Shown: positions 26,480 through 35,330, counted from the first letter of the stretch. The stretch is DNA of 64,000 nucleotides from Sandaracinus amylolyticus (GCF_000737325.1 NZ_CP011125.1:8990001-9054000); one strand, 5' to 3'. Program-made: numbers and translations. The notes: generated by a model from the sequence alone, not told the origin.

Positions 26480-27016
26480 TCAGCGCGCGAACTGCGCGAG
26501 CGGCGCGTCGACGGGCGCGCGGACCAAGCGGTTGGCGTACGTCGACAGCACGTAGATCGACACGCCGAGCACCACCTCGAGCGCGGCGCGCGCATCGAAC
26601 CCCGCCGCCGCGAAGCGAGCCCGCTCGTCGTCGCCGACCTCGCCGCGCGTCGCGAGCACGGCCTTCGTGAAGCGCCGCACCGCCTCGAGCCGCGCGTCGC
26701 TCAGCGGCGCGCCGATCCGGATCTCGCGCAGCAGCTCGGTCTCCCCGAGGCGCGTGAGCAGCGCCGCGTGGAACGCGTCGCAGAGCTCGCAGCCGACCTC
26801 GTGCGCGACCACGAACGCGACGACCTCGCGCGAGAGCTCGTCGAGGCTGGTGGCGCGCCACGTCTGCTGCAGGCGCACGAACGCTTCGAGCATCAGCGGC
26901 GCCACGGCCTGGCGCGCCATCGCGGCGGGGACGAACCCCGCGTGGCCCGCGGTCGCCTTCAGGATCGCGCGAGCATCTTCGGGCGCGGACTCGATCGTGT
27001 GATCACGGAATTCCAT
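26480..27016 (-). CDS. AhpD-like / carboxymuconolactone decarboxylase family protein
   Basis: A 178-residue helical protein of the AhpD-like superfamily, thought to reduce peroxides or related substrates. The redox motif Cys76-x2-Cys79-x3-His83 (EVGCELCDAFH) is intact. ATG 27016 is chosen because GGAGGA lies about 6 nt upstream. A MarR-type operator (27031-27048) sits 15 bp before the start, and the MarR gene is immediately upstream, so it is very likely repressed by that regulator and induced by oxidative or electrophilic stress. Confidence 0.88.
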   Translation of the reverse strand: MEFRDHTIESAPEDARAILKATAGHAGFVPAAMARQAVAPLMLEAFVRLQQTWRATSLDELSREVVAFVVAHEVGCELCDAFHAALLTRLGETELLREIRIGAPLSDARLEAVRRFTKAVLATRGEVGDDERARFAAAGFDARAALEVVLGVSIYVLSTYANRLVRAPVDAPLAQFAR

Positions 27017-27030
27017 GTCGTCCTCCTCCG

Positions 27031-27048
27031 ATATTGTCGATGCAACAT
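27031..27048. promoter_or_regulatory. Palindromic operator 2 (MarR type)
   Basis: ATATTG-TCGATG-CAACAT lies between the MarR gene and the AhpD-like gene. It is an imperfect copy of the operator at 27555-27572 (ATGTTG-TCAATG-CAACAT). The AhpD-like start follows 15 bp later, so binding would block its expression. Confidence 0.72.
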
Positions 27049-27061
27049 TCACGACGCGGGA

Positions 27062-27529
27062 TCACGGCCCCGCGTCCTGGTCGAGGTTCGCGAACATCTT
27101 CTGCAGCGTCGCGCGCGTGACCTCGAGGTCCTGCTTCGAGATCCCGCGGAGCGAGCGCGCGACGAGCTCGCGCACCCGCGGCACGAGCTCGCCCTTCAGC
27201 TTCTTCGCGCGCGGCGTGAGATACACCCGCCACACGCGCGCGTTCTCGGGATCGGTCTTGCGGCGGATCAGCTCGCGCCGCTCCATCCCCGCGAGGATGC
27301 GGCTCATCGTCGGACGATCGCGGTACGTCGACGTGCCGAGCTCGGTCTGGGTGCGCCCGTCCGACTCCCAGAGGCGCACCAGCACGATCCACTGCTCGGG
27401 CGTGATCTCTTCGTCGTCGATGCGCAGCACCGCGAACGTCGCGTTGCGCGTCGCCTGGTAGACGCGGTGGATCCAGTACGCGAGCGCGTTGTCGAGGACG
27501 ATCCCGTCCGACGTGAACTGATCGTGCAC
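27062..27529 (-). CDS. MarR family transcriptional regulator
   Basis: A 155-residue winged-helix regulator. The core is TPEQWIVLVRLWESDGRTQTELG, then the recognition helix region DRPTMSRILAGMERRELIRRK, then the wing DPENARVWRVYLTPRAKKL. The start is GTG 27529. Matching palindromes lie 26 bp upstream of its own start and just upstream of the AhpD-like gene, indicating autoregulation plus control of the neighbour. It probably senses an oxidant or phenolic ligand; no sensor Cys is obvious. Confidence 0.92.
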   Translation of the reverse strand: MHDQFTSDGIVLDNALAYWIHRVYQATRNATFAVLRIDDEEITPEQWIVLVRLWESDGRTQTELGTSTYRDRPTMSRILAGMERRELIRRKTDPENARVWRVYLTPRAKKLKGELVPRVRELVARSLRGISKQDLEVTRATLQKMFANLDQDAGP

Positions 27530-27554
27530 GCGATCCGTATGGCGCGGGCGCGCG

Positions 27555-27572
27555 ATGTTGTCAATGCAACAT
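27555..27572. promoter_or_regulatory. Palindromic operator 1 (MarR autoregulation)
   Basis: ATGTTG-TCAATG-CAACAT is an inverted repeat with perfect 6-bp arms, 26 bp upstream of the MarR GTG. The same arms recur, with one change, at 27031-27048. Spacing suits one MarR dimer. Confidence 0.78.
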
Positions 27573-27584
27573 AGCGCGCCGCGC

Positions 27585-28064
27585 TCACCCGCGAGCGCGC
27601 GCCACCGCCGCCGCCACGAGCCGCGCGAGCTCGTCGACGTCGCCAGGATCGCCGCTCGCGAGGAGGTGCCAATTGCCGCCCGATCCGATCAACAGCGCGC
27701 GCTCGCCCTCCTGATCGACGACCCGCGGCAGCACGCGATCGAGCGGAAGACGCAGCCGCGATCCGAGCAGGCGATCGCGCCACGCCAGCCCGTCTTCGTC
27801 GATGCGGATCCGCTCGACCGAGAGCGGCCACGTCGCGGCGATCCCCGCCGCGAGCGCGATCGAGAGCCCCTGCGCCATCACCGAGAGCGCGCCGAACGCG
27901 ACGGCGAGCGCGGTCGACGCGACCACGATCGGCACCACCTCGCGCGACGTCGCCTCGGCGCGTCGCTCACGCGTCAGCTCGGTCGCGCGTCCCGCGCGCG
28001 TCTCGGTCCATCCGAGCCGTCGCGCGTCGGGCGGAGCCGCGCGATAGGGCCGCTCATCGGGCAT
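27585..28064 (-). CDS. Two-TM membrane protein of unknown function
   Basis: A 159-residue protein. A basic cytoplasmic head is followed by two hydrophobic helices (about 45-85, VVASTALAVAFGALSVMAQGLSI-like), then a beta-rich domain (RIRIDEDGLAWRDRLLGSRLRLPLDRV, ALLIGSGGNWHLLASG) that resembles a PH-like fold. ATG 28064 is used. It is divergent from the lipoprotein gene that follows and ends 13 bp before the MarR operator. The function is unknown. Confidence 0.7.
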   Translation of the reverse strand: MPDERPYRAAPPDARRLGWTETRAGRATELTRERRAEATSREVVPIVVASTALAVAFGALSVMAQGLSIALAAGIAATWPLSVERIRIDEDGLAWRDRLLGSRLRLPLDRVLPRVVDQEGERALLIGSGGNWHLLASGDPGDVDELARLVAAAVARARG

Positions 28065-28114
28065 GCGCGCAGTATGGCCCGATGGCACGTGGGCTGCTGC
28101 GCTGGTTGCCCATC

Positions 28115-28645
28115 ATGCGAACGCCACGAATCGGCACACTCACGAGCTCGACGGCATCAGCGCTGCTCTGCGTCGGGCTCGCGTCTTGTCAGCCCTTGAA
28201 CGACGCCCTGATCATCCAGCGACTCCAGCTCGAGCTCGCGCCCGGAGCGACGATCCACGTCGTGCTCACGCCCAACGCGACCGCGATTGCACAGGCGGAC
28301 GCCGGCGTGCGCCTGCTCGCGAGCGCGTTCTCGCCAGGGCGCGCCGCGCTCGAGGTGATCGCCGACGATCCCGGGCTCGACGAGTTCGTCGTCCTCGACA
28401 CGCGCTCACTCGCGGACGGGTCGACGTCGCTCAGTGCCGGCGTGAGCGGCGGCGACCTCCGCGCGCTCTGCGCGGAGCTCGACCCGTGCGAGATCGGGTT
28501 CACGCTCGCACTGCTCGAGGCGCCGGGCCCCACGGCGGTCCACCTCGAGATCGGCGTCGCGCGCGCGGGCGACCGCGGGCTGTTCCATGTTCGCGGCCCG
28601 AAGCACTTCGAGCGCGAGGCGGCGATCACGGTGCGAACCGAGTGA
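28115..28645 (+). CDS. Small lipoprotein of unknown function
   Basis: A 176-residue lipoprotein. The signal ends in the lipobox GLASC (Cys near residue 25 from ATG 28115). ATG 28082 would lengthen the N-terminus by 11 residues; ATG 28115 places a compact signal peptide. The mature part is a beta-rich domain with two Cys (ALCAELDPCEIGF) that may form a disulphide. No family was recognised. It is followed after 4 bp by the inverted-repeat terminator shared with the kinase gene. Confidence 0.75.
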   Translation: MRTPRIGTLTSSTASALLCVGLASCQPLNDALIIQRLQLELAPGATIHVVLTPNATAIAQADAGVRLLASAFSPGRAALEVIADDPGLDEFVVLDTRSLADGSTSLSAGVSGGDLRALCAELDPCEIGFTLALLEAPGPTAVHLEIGVARAGDRGLFHVRGPKHFEREAAITVRTE

Positions 28646-28648
28646 GCG

Positions 28649-28703
28649 ATGCACGGATGCATCACGGCACGCCGAAACGTGTAGGCGTCATGCATCCGTG
28701 CAT
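28649..28703. terminator. Bidirectional 14-bp inverted-repeat hairpin
   Basis: ATGCACGGATGCAT (28649-28662) and its exact reverse complement (28690-28703) flank a 27-nt loop, placed between the stops of two convergent genes. It should act as a hairpin in either transcript. The arms match, with one change, the in-frame palindrome at 17195-17208. Confidence 0.6.
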
Positions 28704-28710
28704 GGGGTGA

Positions 28711-31700
28711 TCAGAGCGCCGCGACGAACTCGCGCGCGAGCTCCATCGGGTACGGGCGATCCTTCGGCGAGAGCGCGGTCGCCGCGCGCATCAGCTTCGC
28801 CATCGCCGCGGGGTACGCGCGCAGGCGCTCCGCGTCCTCGAAGGGATCGCGGTTCATGTGCGCGATGATGCGATCGCGCGGCGACTCGAGATCGTCGAAG
28901 AACGTGCGGCCCGTCGTGACGTTGTAGATCGTGCCCGCGAGCGCGTAGACGTCTGCGCGCGCGTCGAGCTCGACCGGATCGAGCACCTGCTCCGGCGCGA
29001 TGTATCCCGGCGTCCCGGCGACGAATTTCCCGCCGACCTCGGGCGGGACGCGCATCGCGCGCACCATGCCGAAGTCGATCACGACCGTCGCGAGCGGCTG
29101 CGCGCGCGCCGGGTCGCGATGTTTGTCGGCCTCGAAGCGCTCCCCGCCCGAGAGCGGCAGTCGGAGCCACAGGTTCGCCGGCTTGATGTCGCGATGCACG
29201 AGCCCCGCCGCGTGCAGCGCCGCGAGCCCCGCGCACGACTCGACCACGACCTGGCGCAGCTCGAAGAGCGACATCGGTCGCGCGGTCGCGTACTGCTTGA
29301 GGTCCGCGCCGATCAGGTACTCGAGCACCAGGAACGGCACCGCGCCCGAGACGCCGCGATCGATGATGTTCGCGACGTTCGGGTGATAGAGCCCGGCGAG
29401 CGCCTTCGCCTCCTCGACGAACGACGCGAGGATGCCCTCGCGCTCGGTGTCGCTCGCGCCCGCGAGCGCGTCCGCCTTCGGGATCTTCAGCACGAAGAAG
29501 CGATCGGCGCCCGGCTTGCGCACCAGCCACACCGTGCCGATCCCGCCCTCGCCGAGCGGCTTCACGAGCTCGTAGCCCTCGATGATCTTCGGCTCTTTCT
29601 TCTTCGGCGCGGGGGGCGGCGGAGGCGAGCGACGCACCGCGCCGCTCACCGCGCCCTCGACCAGCGCCGACGCGACGGGCCCGAGCGACGCGAACCACAC
29701 CTCGAGCATCGAGAGCTCGCGCGCACGGATCGCACGCGCGATCAGCGCCGCGACGCGCGGTGCGTTCTCGGTCGCGGCGCGCGAGAGCGAATTCTCCGCG
29801 GTGATCTCGCTCGCGGCGTGCAGCGCCTTCACGGGATCGGCGAGCGCGCCCTGCAGGCGCTCGGCGCTCATCACGAGCTCGAGGCAGAGCGCCTCGAGAT
29901 CGGGCTTCGGGCCCGCCGCGCTCGCGAATTTCTCGAGCCCGCGCGCGAGTCCGGCGAGCGCGTGCGCGAGCTCGGTGTCGTCGGCGTGCAACGCGGCGAG
30001 CGCGCTCGCCGCCGTCGCGCCCCAACGCCCCTCCGCGTCACCCGACGCGACCGCGGTGCGCAGCGCCTCGGCCTCCTCGCAACATCGCGCGAGCGCGCCC
30101 GGCGCCATCATCGGCAGCGCGGTCGCGAGCTGCTGCAGCATCGCGGGACGATCGATCACGAGCGCCCACCACGCCGCGAACGGCCCGAGCCAGCGCACGT
30201 CGTCGACCTCGCCGAGCGCGGTCCCGCGCGTCGTGTCGACGAGCCTCCAGAAGAGCGCGCTGAGCGCGCCCTCGAGCGGCGCCGGGAGATCGCGCGCACC
30301 GTCGGCGAGCCCCTCGACCTTGCGCAGCCAGCGACACGTGCCGTGCGCGGTGGGACCGCTCCCCGGACCGAGCTCGCTGTCCTCGCCGCACGCGTCGAGC
30401 GCGTACCCGCCGAGCCGCACCGCGAGCACCTCGAGCGGCAGATCGTCCTCGGTGCGCTCGCGCTCCTTCAGGAGATCGAGGATCTCCGCGGGCGCGCGCG
30501 CGATCGTCGTCCACGTCGCCTCGAGATCGGGCGCGTCGACGTGCTCGCCCTCGGGCCGCGTCGCGAGCAGCGGGCCCCACAAGCGCAGCGCGAGCGAGCG
30601 CGCGCACCCCTCGAGCGCGTTGATCGCGGCGGCGCGATGACGGAGGGTGTCTTGGCCCAGTGCGATGCGGCTCGCCTCCGCGAACGTCGCGGCGAGCGAT
30701 CCCGCGAAGCGCGCCGCGCGCGCGTCGGCCTCGTCGTCGTCGTACTGCGCGGCGATGCGCACGAGGTTCTCGAGGCCGAGCTCGAGATCGAGCGGATCGC
30801 GCTCCGCGCCGTCGACCGGGTCGGTGACCGCGATCACCTCGAGCCAGCGTCGCTGCTCGTCGAGCGAGCTCGCGCGCGCGCGGCGCGCCATCTCGCGCAG
30901 CTGGCGCATGGGCCCTTCGATCGCGCTCTGGTTCGTCCCGCGCCGCCACAACGTGCCGAGCCCGCGCGCGAGCGCGCGCGCCGCGACCGCACCGCCGTCG
31001 CCCTCGAGGATGCGCGCGGAGAGGCGATCCCAGAGATCACGCCGCTCGAAGAACAGATACGGCGTCGCCGCCGCGACCGCCGCGAGCGCCCAGCCCTCCT
31101 CGGGCGAGTCGAGGATGTGCACGAGCTCGCTCGCGAGCACCTTGAGCCGCTCGGCCGGCAGCGACGCGAACGCGGTGAGCGCGCGCTGGCGCAGCAGCAG
31201 CGACTCGCCGCGCATCCAGTCGAGCAGCGTGCCCTCGAGCTGATCGATCGATCCGGTGAGCCGACCCAGCGCGCGCGACGCGTGGATCCACACGAGCGGC
31301 TCGGGGTGGAGCAAGAGCGGCTGCAGCACCTGCAGCGTGCGACCGACGAGCTCGGGATCGACGTTCGCCGGGATCCCGCGCGCGCTCACCTCGAGACAAC
31401 GCGCCGCGAGCACGCGACCCCGCAGCGATCCGTGCGCCGGGCGCGCGACGATCGCCTCGAACGTCTCGCGGCTCGCCCACACCCACGCGCCGAGATCGGG
31501 CAGCGAGAGCGCCGTCGCGCCCGCCTCCCAGAGCAAGATCTCCATGCGCGCCGCGGCCTCGGCGTTCTCGGGGAGCGCGAAGCGATCGCCGGTGCCGAGC
31601 AGCGGCGCGCACGCGAGCGCGTCGAGCAGCGGTCCCTCGACGATGCGCGCCCGCGCCGCGGCGGCGACGCGCGAGGCGAGCTCGGGACGCGTCGCCGCGC

Positions 31701-32004
31701 TCGCGAGCAGTCGCGCCATGCGCGCATCACGACGCGCGGCGCCCGCAGCGCACCACGTGAACACGATCGCGCCCGCGGGCTCGCCGAAGAGCGCACCGAG
31801 GTCGGCGAGCCCGTTCTGCGATCGCGTGAGCGCGGGCATCGCGCGATCGAGCACGTCCGCCGCCGCGCCGGCCGCGCGCGGCAGATCGGGCTCGGGCATC
31901 GCGTTCGCGCGCCAGCGCGCGTAGAGCGCGCCTTGGATCGCGGGATCGACCGCGAGCGCCGCGGTCAGCGTGGAGAGCGCCTCTTGGACCGCCGCGGGTA
32001 GCAT
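28711..32004 (-). CDS. Serine/threonine protein kinase with a large N-terminal helical region
   Basis: A 1097-residue protein in which the kinase domain is at the C-terminus (about 810-1097), the reverse of most bacterial Ser/Thr kinases. The domain is complete: P-loop GEGGIGTV, catalytic Lys in FVLKIPK, HRDIKPANLW (catalytic Asp), DFG in VIDFGM, and APEQVLDP. Residues 1-790 are Ala/Leu-rich helical repeats resembling HEAT/ARM, probably a scaffold or sensor. No TM segment is seen, so it should be cytoplasmic. A Pro-rich linker (SPPPPPAPKKK) joins the two parts. ATG 32004 begins the open frame. The targets are unknown. Confidence 0.92.
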   Translation of the reverse strand: MLPAAVQEALSTLTAALAVDPAIQGALYARWRANAMPEPDLPRAAGAAADVLDRAMPALTRSQNGLADLGALFGEPAGAIVFTWCAAGAARRDARMARLLASAATRPELASRVAAAARARIVEGPLLDALACAPLLGTGDRFALPENAEAAARMEILLWEAGATALSLPDLGAWVWASRETFEAIVARPAHGSLRGRVLAARCLEVSARGIPANVDPELVGRTLQVLQPLLLHPEPLVWIHASRALGRLTGSIDQLEGTLLDWMRGESLLLRQRALTAFASLPAERLKVLASELVHILDSPEEGWALAAVAAATPYLFFERRDLWDRLSARILEGDGGAVAARALARGLGTLWRRGTNQSAIEGPMRQLREMARRARASSLDEQRRWLEVIAVTDPVDGAERDPLDLELGLENLVRIAAQYDDDEADARAARFAGSLAATFAEASRIALGQDTLRHRAAAINALEGCARSLALRLWGPLLATRPEGEHVDAPDLEATWTTIARAPAEILDLLKERERTEDDLPLEVLAVRLGGYALDACGEDSELGPGSGPTAHGTCRWLRKVEGLADGARDLPAPLEGALSALFWRLVDTTRGTALGEVDDVRWLGPFAAWWALVIDRPAMLQQLATALPMMAPGALARCCEEAEALRTAVASGDAEGRWGATAASALAALHADDTELAHALAGLARGLEKFASAAGPKPDLEALCLELVMSAERLQGALADPVKALHAASEITAENSLSRAATENAPRVAALIARAIRARELSMLEVWFASLGPVASALVEGAVSGAVRRSPPPPPAPKKKEPKIIEGYELVKPLGEGGIGTVWLVRKPGADRFFVLKIPKADALAGASDTEREGILASFVEEAKALAGLYHPNVANIIDRGVSGAVPFLVLEYLIGADLKQYATARPMSLFELRQVVVESCAGLAALHAAGLVHRDIKPANLWLRLPLSGGERFEADKHRDPARAQPLATVVIDFGMVRAMRVPPEVGGKFVAGTPGYIAPEQVLDPVELDARADVYALAGTIYNVTTGRTFFDDLESPRDRIIAHMNRDPFEDAERLRAYPAAMAKLMRAATALSPKDRPYPMELAREFVAAL

Positions 32005-32094
32005 CGCGTCGGGATCCGAGCGTATTCGTCTGCGACGGATTGATCCATACCCACGGTGAACGCGCTGGCACAGCCACTGCTGAATCCGCGAGGC

Positions 32095-32778
32095 ATGGAC
32101 ATGCGCTCACGATCGAAGGCGTGCCTCGCGTGGCTCTCGGCCGCGATCGTGGCGATCACGCTCTCGCCCACGCTCGCCGCGGCGCAGTACGAGCGGCCCG
32201 ACCCCGCGGTCGGTGCGCTCTCGTACTTCTTGAGCTGGGCCGCGGGGACGTTCGCGCTGCTCGGGCTCGCCGCGATCGCGGCGTGGCTCGTCCCGCACGA
32301 GACCGCGGAGCGCGTCTACCGCACCGCGACGTACGAGACGCGCCGCACGCTGCTGATGGGCCTCATGGTCGCGGTCGGCATCCCGCTCACGATCTTCGCG
32401 CTCACGCTCACGATCCTCGGGATCCCGCTCGCGATCGCGACGTCGATCCTCGCGGTCCCGCTCGCCGCTGCGGGCTACGTCACGAGCGGCTGGCTGCTCG
32501 GTCGCGCGCTCTCGGCGCGTCGCCACTCCACGCGCGAGCTCCGTGATCGCGTCCTCTGGTCGCTGCTCGGCGTGGGCGCGCTGCGCCTCATCGCGCTCGT
32601 GCCGCTGATGGACGGCCTCGTCGGGCTCGTCGCCAGCACGGTCGGCATCGGCGCGCTGATCGCGACGTTCGATCGCGCGGGTCGCACCCACACGTGGCGT
32701 CGCGCGACGCGCGCAGCAGAAGAAGAAGACGCGCCGCGCGGCACGCGCATCTACGATCAGGCGCCCGCGGGCGCCTGA
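32095..32778 (+). CDS. Membrane protein of unknown function
   Basis: A 227-residue protein with a Sec-type N-terminal hydrophobic segment (LAWLSAAIVAITLSPTLAAAQ), which may be cleaved, then about four more hydrophobic helices with two Pro-rich TM hairpins (GIPLTIFALTLTILGIPLAIAT) and a charged tail rich in Arg and Glu. ATG 32095 is chosen over GTG 32056 because it gives a standard signal peptide. No family was recognised. It converges with rel, and the dispersed repeat at 32.8 kb lies between them. Confidence 0.72.
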   Translation: MDMRSRSKACLAWLSAAIVAITLSPTLAAAQYERPDPAVGALSYFLSWAAGTFALLGLAAIAAWLVPHETAERVYRTATYETRRTLLMGLMVAVGIPLTIFALTLTILGIPLAIATSILAVPLAAAGYVTSGWLLGRALSARRHSTRELRDRVLWSLLGVGALRLIALVPLMDGLVGLVASTVGIGALIATFDRAGRTHTWRRATRAAEEEDAPRGTRIYDQAPAGA

Positions 32779-32799
32779 TCGCTCCTCGAGCTGGAATGC

Positions 32800-32880
32800 T
32801 CGCTCGCGCAGGACCCGCATGGAACGTGCGGAGCACGTGGACGGGAGGGCCTGAGCGGGCGAGCGTTGTTGGAGACGCGC
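32800..32880 (+). repeat. Dispersed hairpin repeat copy (locus 4)
   Basis: GCGCAGGACCCG leads into the hairpin ACGTGC-GGA-GCACGT, then GGACGGGAGGG and a GGGCGAGCGTTGTTGGAGA tail. It aligns with the copies at 4.3, 15.93 and 16.6 kb. The stem changes are paired, which preserves the hairpin. It fills the gap between two convergent genes and ends at the rel stop. Confidence 0.75.
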
Positions 32881-35043
32881 TCAGGCGCGCTCGACCGAAT
32901 AAACGCCTTCGACGCCCTGGATCCTGCGCATCAGGTTCTGCAAGCGCCCCGCGTCGTCGACGAGGAACTGGAAGAGGTTCACCGCCTGTCCGTCGGGTCC
33001 GACGCGGCAGTTCGCCTCCTGGATGTTCACGCCCGCTTCGGTGAACGCAGCGCTCACGTTCGCGAGGATGCCCGGACGATCCGACGTGATGATCCGCAGC
33101 GCGACCGGACGCGCGATCTTGATCGCCTCGCTCCACGCGACGTCGATGCGGCGCTCGGGGTCGAGCTCCATCGCCTTCGGGCACCCGCGACGATGCACCG
33201 TCACACCGCGCCCGCGCGTGATCCATCCGGTGATCGGATCGCCCGGCAGCGGCTGGCAACACTGGGCGAAGCGCACCAGCACGTCGTCGACGTCGTCGAT
33301 GCGGATCCCGCCCGCGCTCGAGCTGCCGGTGACGCGACGCACCGTGCGCTCGATGAACGAGGGCCGCAGCGCGTCCGCCGACTTCTCGTCCTGGATCGCC
33401 GCGTCGTAGACGTCGCCGGCCGACACGCGCCCGTAGCCGACCGCCGCGAAGAGCTCGTCCGGGCTCTGCACCTTGAAGTGCGTCGAGACCCGCTCGGCCT
33501 CGCCGCTCTTCAGGAAGCGCGCGAACGACATGTCCTTCTTGTGGAAGGCGCGCTCGACGAGGTCCTTGCCGAGCTTGATCGAGCGGCGCCGCTCCTCGCT
33601 CCGGATGTACGTGCGGATCCGCGAGCGCGCGCGGCCCGTCTGCACGAAGTCGAGCCAGTCCTTGCTCGGATGCTGCTGCGGCGACGTGATGATCTCGACG
33701 GTGTCGCCGTTGTGCAGCGTGTATCGCAGCGGGACGATCGCGCCGTTCACGCGCGCGCCCGCGCAGTGATCACCGACCTCCGAGTGCACCGAGTACGCGA
33801 AGTCGATCGGCGTCGCGCCGCGCGGGAAGACCTTGAGCTGTCCCTTCGGCGTGAAGACGTAGACCTCGTCCGCGAAGAGATCGACCTTCACCGAGTCGAG
33901 GAACTCGGCGGGGTCCGCGACCTCCTGCTGGAACTCCATCAGCTGGCGCAGCCACGCGAAGCGCGCCGCGTCCTTCGCGTCCGGACCGCCGCTCTTGTCC
34001 TTGTACTTCCAGTGCGCCGCGATGCCGTTCTCGGCCGTCTTGTGCATCTCGTCGGTGCGGATCTGCACCTCGATGCGTCGCTGGCCGGGCCCGATGACCG
34101 TCGTGTGCAACGACTGGTACATGTTGGGCTTCGGCAGCGCGATGTAGTCCTTGAAGCGGCCGGGGATCGGGGTCCACTGCGAGTGGATGACCCCGAGCGC
34201 CGCGTAACAGTCCGCGACGTTCTCGACGAGCACGCGGAACGCGAGCACGTCGTGCACCTGCTCGAACTCGCAGTTGTTCTGCCGCATCTTGCGGTAGATC
34301 GAGTACAGGTGCTTCATGCGCCCGCTGCACTCGGCGGCGAACCCGCGCTCGATCAGCATCTTCTGCAGTCGCTTGCAGACGTCGCTGATGTACCGCTCCT
34401 GGTCGCGCGAGACCTTCTTCGACTTCGCGATGATGTCGACGTAGGCCTCGGGATACAGGTATCGGAACGAGAGATCCTCGAGCTCGCTCTTGAGCCAGTT
34501 GATACCGAGCCGACCGGCGAGCGGCGCGTAGATCTCGAGCGTCTCCTGCGCGATGCGGGCCTGCGCCTCGGGCTTCATGTGCTCGAGGGTCCGCATGTTG
34601 TCGAGACGGTCGGCCAGCTTCACGAGCAGCACGCGGATGTCGCGCGCCATCGCGACCAGCATCTTGCGGAAGCTCTCCGCTTGCTGGTCTTCCTTGCAGG
34701 TGAAGTTGATCTTGCCGAGCTTCGTGACGCCGTCGACGAGGAAGGAGACCTCCTCGCCGAAGATCTCCTCCATCTGCTTGGTCGTGACGTCGGTGTCCTC
34801 GAGGACGTCGTGGAGCAGCGCGGCGCAGACGCTCGCGCTGTCGAGCTTCATCTCCGCGATGATGTTCGCGACCGAGACGGGGTGCGTGAAGTAGGGCTCG
34901 CCCGACTTCCGCTTCTGCCCCTCGTGCTTCTGCGCGGAGAAGACGTACGCGCGATTGACGAGGTCGAAGTCCGCCTGAGGTTGGTAGCCGCGAACCTTCT
35001 CGACGATCTCGGTGAGAGAGATTCTGTCGGTCAGGCGGACCAT
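32881..35043 (-). CDS. rel: Bifunctional (p)ppGpp synthetase/hydrolase (Rel/SpoT family)
   Basis: A 720-residue long RelA/SpoT protein, controlling the stringent response by making and degrading (p)ppGpp. It has an HD hydrolase domain (His54, His78-Asp79 in LLHDVLED), a synthetase domain with GRFKDYIALPKPNMYQSLHT near residue 290-310, TGS (about 390-450), a helical/zinc-finger region (QCCQPLPGD, CPKAMEL) and a C-terminal ACT domain (about 645-720). Both enzymatic centres look intact, so it is bifunctional. ATG 35043 is used because the conserved N-terminal helix starts there; longer frames add an Arg-rich tail. The 287 bp upstream contain no gene. Confidence 0.96.
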   Translation of the reverse strand: MVRLTDRISLTEIVEKVRGYQPQADFDLVNRAYVFSAQKHEGQKRKSGEPYFTHPVSVANIIAEMKLDSASVCAALLHDVLEDTDVTTKQMEEIFGEEVSFLVDGVTKLGKINFTCKEDQQAESFRKMLVAMARDIRVLLVKLADRLDNMRTLEHMKPEAQARIAQETLEIYAPLAGRLGINWLKSELEDLSFRYLYPEAYVDIIAKSKKVSRDQERYISDVCKRLQKMLIERGFAAECSGRMKHLYSIYRKMRQNNCEFEQVHDVLAFRVLVENVADCYAALGVIHSQWTPIPGRFKDYIALPKPNMYQSLHTTVIGPGQRRIEVQIRTDEMHKTAENGIAAHWKYKDKSGGPDAKDAARFAWLRQLMEFQQEVADPAEFLDSVKVDLFADEVYVFTPKGQLKVFPRGATPIDFAYSVHSEVGDHCAGARVNGAIVPLRYTLHNGDTVEIITSPQQHPSKDWLDFVQTGRARSRIRTYIRSEERRRSIKLGKDLVERAFHKKDMSFARFLKSGEAERVSTHFKVQSPDELFAAVGYGRVSAGDVYDAAIQDEKSADALRPSFIERTVRRVTGSSSAGGIRIDDVDDVLVRFAQCCQPLPGDPITGWITRGRGVTVHRRGCPKAMELDPERRIDVAWSEAIKIARPVALRIITSDRPGILANVSAAFTEAGVNIQEANCRVGPDGQAVNLFQFLVDDAGRLQNLMRRIQGVEGVYSVERA

Positions 35044-35330
35044 ACGGGCGGCGCTGCTGCTCGGTACGGTGGCGCGAGCCGGAGGCGGTGACCTCACCGA
35101 GCCCTCGGATTCGCGAGTGTCAGGCAGCCTAACACTGCCGTTCTCCGCGAACAAGGAACGCGCTCGTGCCCTCGTGCCCTCGTCCTTCGCCACTGCTCGA
35201 TCCGTAGGGCTCGCCGGCGTGTGCTGGGAGATGCGAAGCAGGGACGAGATGCGGACGCCCACGCTCCATCACGTGGAGCGCGGGCGCTCGTTCGGGTCAC
35301 CGCGCGCGCGGCTGCGCGCCGTGCAGATGC

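Noticed and set aside
28858-32001. Long plus-strand frame opposite the kinase
   Set aside because: It shows no domain and mirrors the GC bias of the kinase gene.
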